Source of the DNA: CAZWKQ01 sp964634005
Lineage (GTDB): Bacteria; Bacteroidota; Bacteroidia; Bacteroidales; JACABE01
Direction: 5' to 3'
Assembly: GCA_964634005.1 (NCBI GenBank)
Contig: CAZWKQ010000032.1
Coordinates: forward strand, 1 to 14,375
DNA length: 14,375 bases
Positions 14,327 through 14,375 of this stretch are shown here, one piece after another (position 1 is the first letter of the stretch; the number at the start of each line of letters is the position of its first letter). The notes beneath the pieces are model-generated. The model was not told the origin of the DNA and ran no database searches. It worked only from the letters and a program-made list of their open reading frames with translations. Position numbers and translations under genes: made by a program.

Positions 14327-14375
14327 TTATGTGGCATATTAGAAAAAGACAACAGACAGACAAAATATCTTAATG
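14327..14375 (+). mobile_element. Start of cassette 5, partial
   Basis: The 49 bases after site 4, beginning TTATGTGGCA, are the leader of a further cassette cut by the window edge. No gene is visible in them. Confidence 0.5.

Overview
The window is AT-rich, compactly coded DNA that looks like the Bacteroidota phylum. The main signs are a TTTG/TAnnTTTG-type promoter, Sec signals ending in (A/G)Q, short Rhs-core proteins of a kind common in that phylum, and few Shine-Dalgarno sites. I cannot assign a genus.

The layout is best read as part of an integron-like gene-cassette array. Five imperfect palindromes occur (one cut by the left edge). The four complete ones are 127-129 bases long, open with CTAAC and close with CGTTA, and resemble attC sites. 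In all four complete cassettes the 9-10 bases at the cassette start (GTTAGCGTT, GTTAGAGCCA, GTTAGCAACC, GTTAGCGGC) are the exact reverse complement of the left end of that same cassette's own attC. This is expected if each unit was once a circle closed through its own attC. No integrase gene lies in the window. The cassettes are unusually large and hold several genes.

Cassette 1 (50-4007) is a sulfur module: a YeiE-like LysR regulator, a YeiH-family exporter, a TauE/SafE permease and a YeeE/YedE transporter. Cassette 2 (4008-6393) has a small three-repeat protein and a DUF262/DUF1524 protein of the GmrSD type, a likely anti-phage nuclease. Cassette 3 (6394-13996) reads as a single-strand run of ten genes: two secreted transglutaminase-like paralogues, then three mini-Rhs toxins with near-identical 119-residue N-termini and unrelated C-termini, each followed by a different putative immunity gene, plus two HU-family genes. 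Cassette 4 (13997-14326) has one minus-strand Cys-rich small protein that begins inside the attC. A fifth cassette starts at 14327 and runs off the window.

Taken together, the array carries modules for sulfur handling, phage defence and interbacterial competition. The toxin cassette is internally coherent: putative toxins 1 and 2 are paired with predicted lipoproteins, while toxin 3, which looks like an RNase, is paired with a predicted cytosolic protein. The toxin and immunity roles are inferred from gene order and protein architecture.
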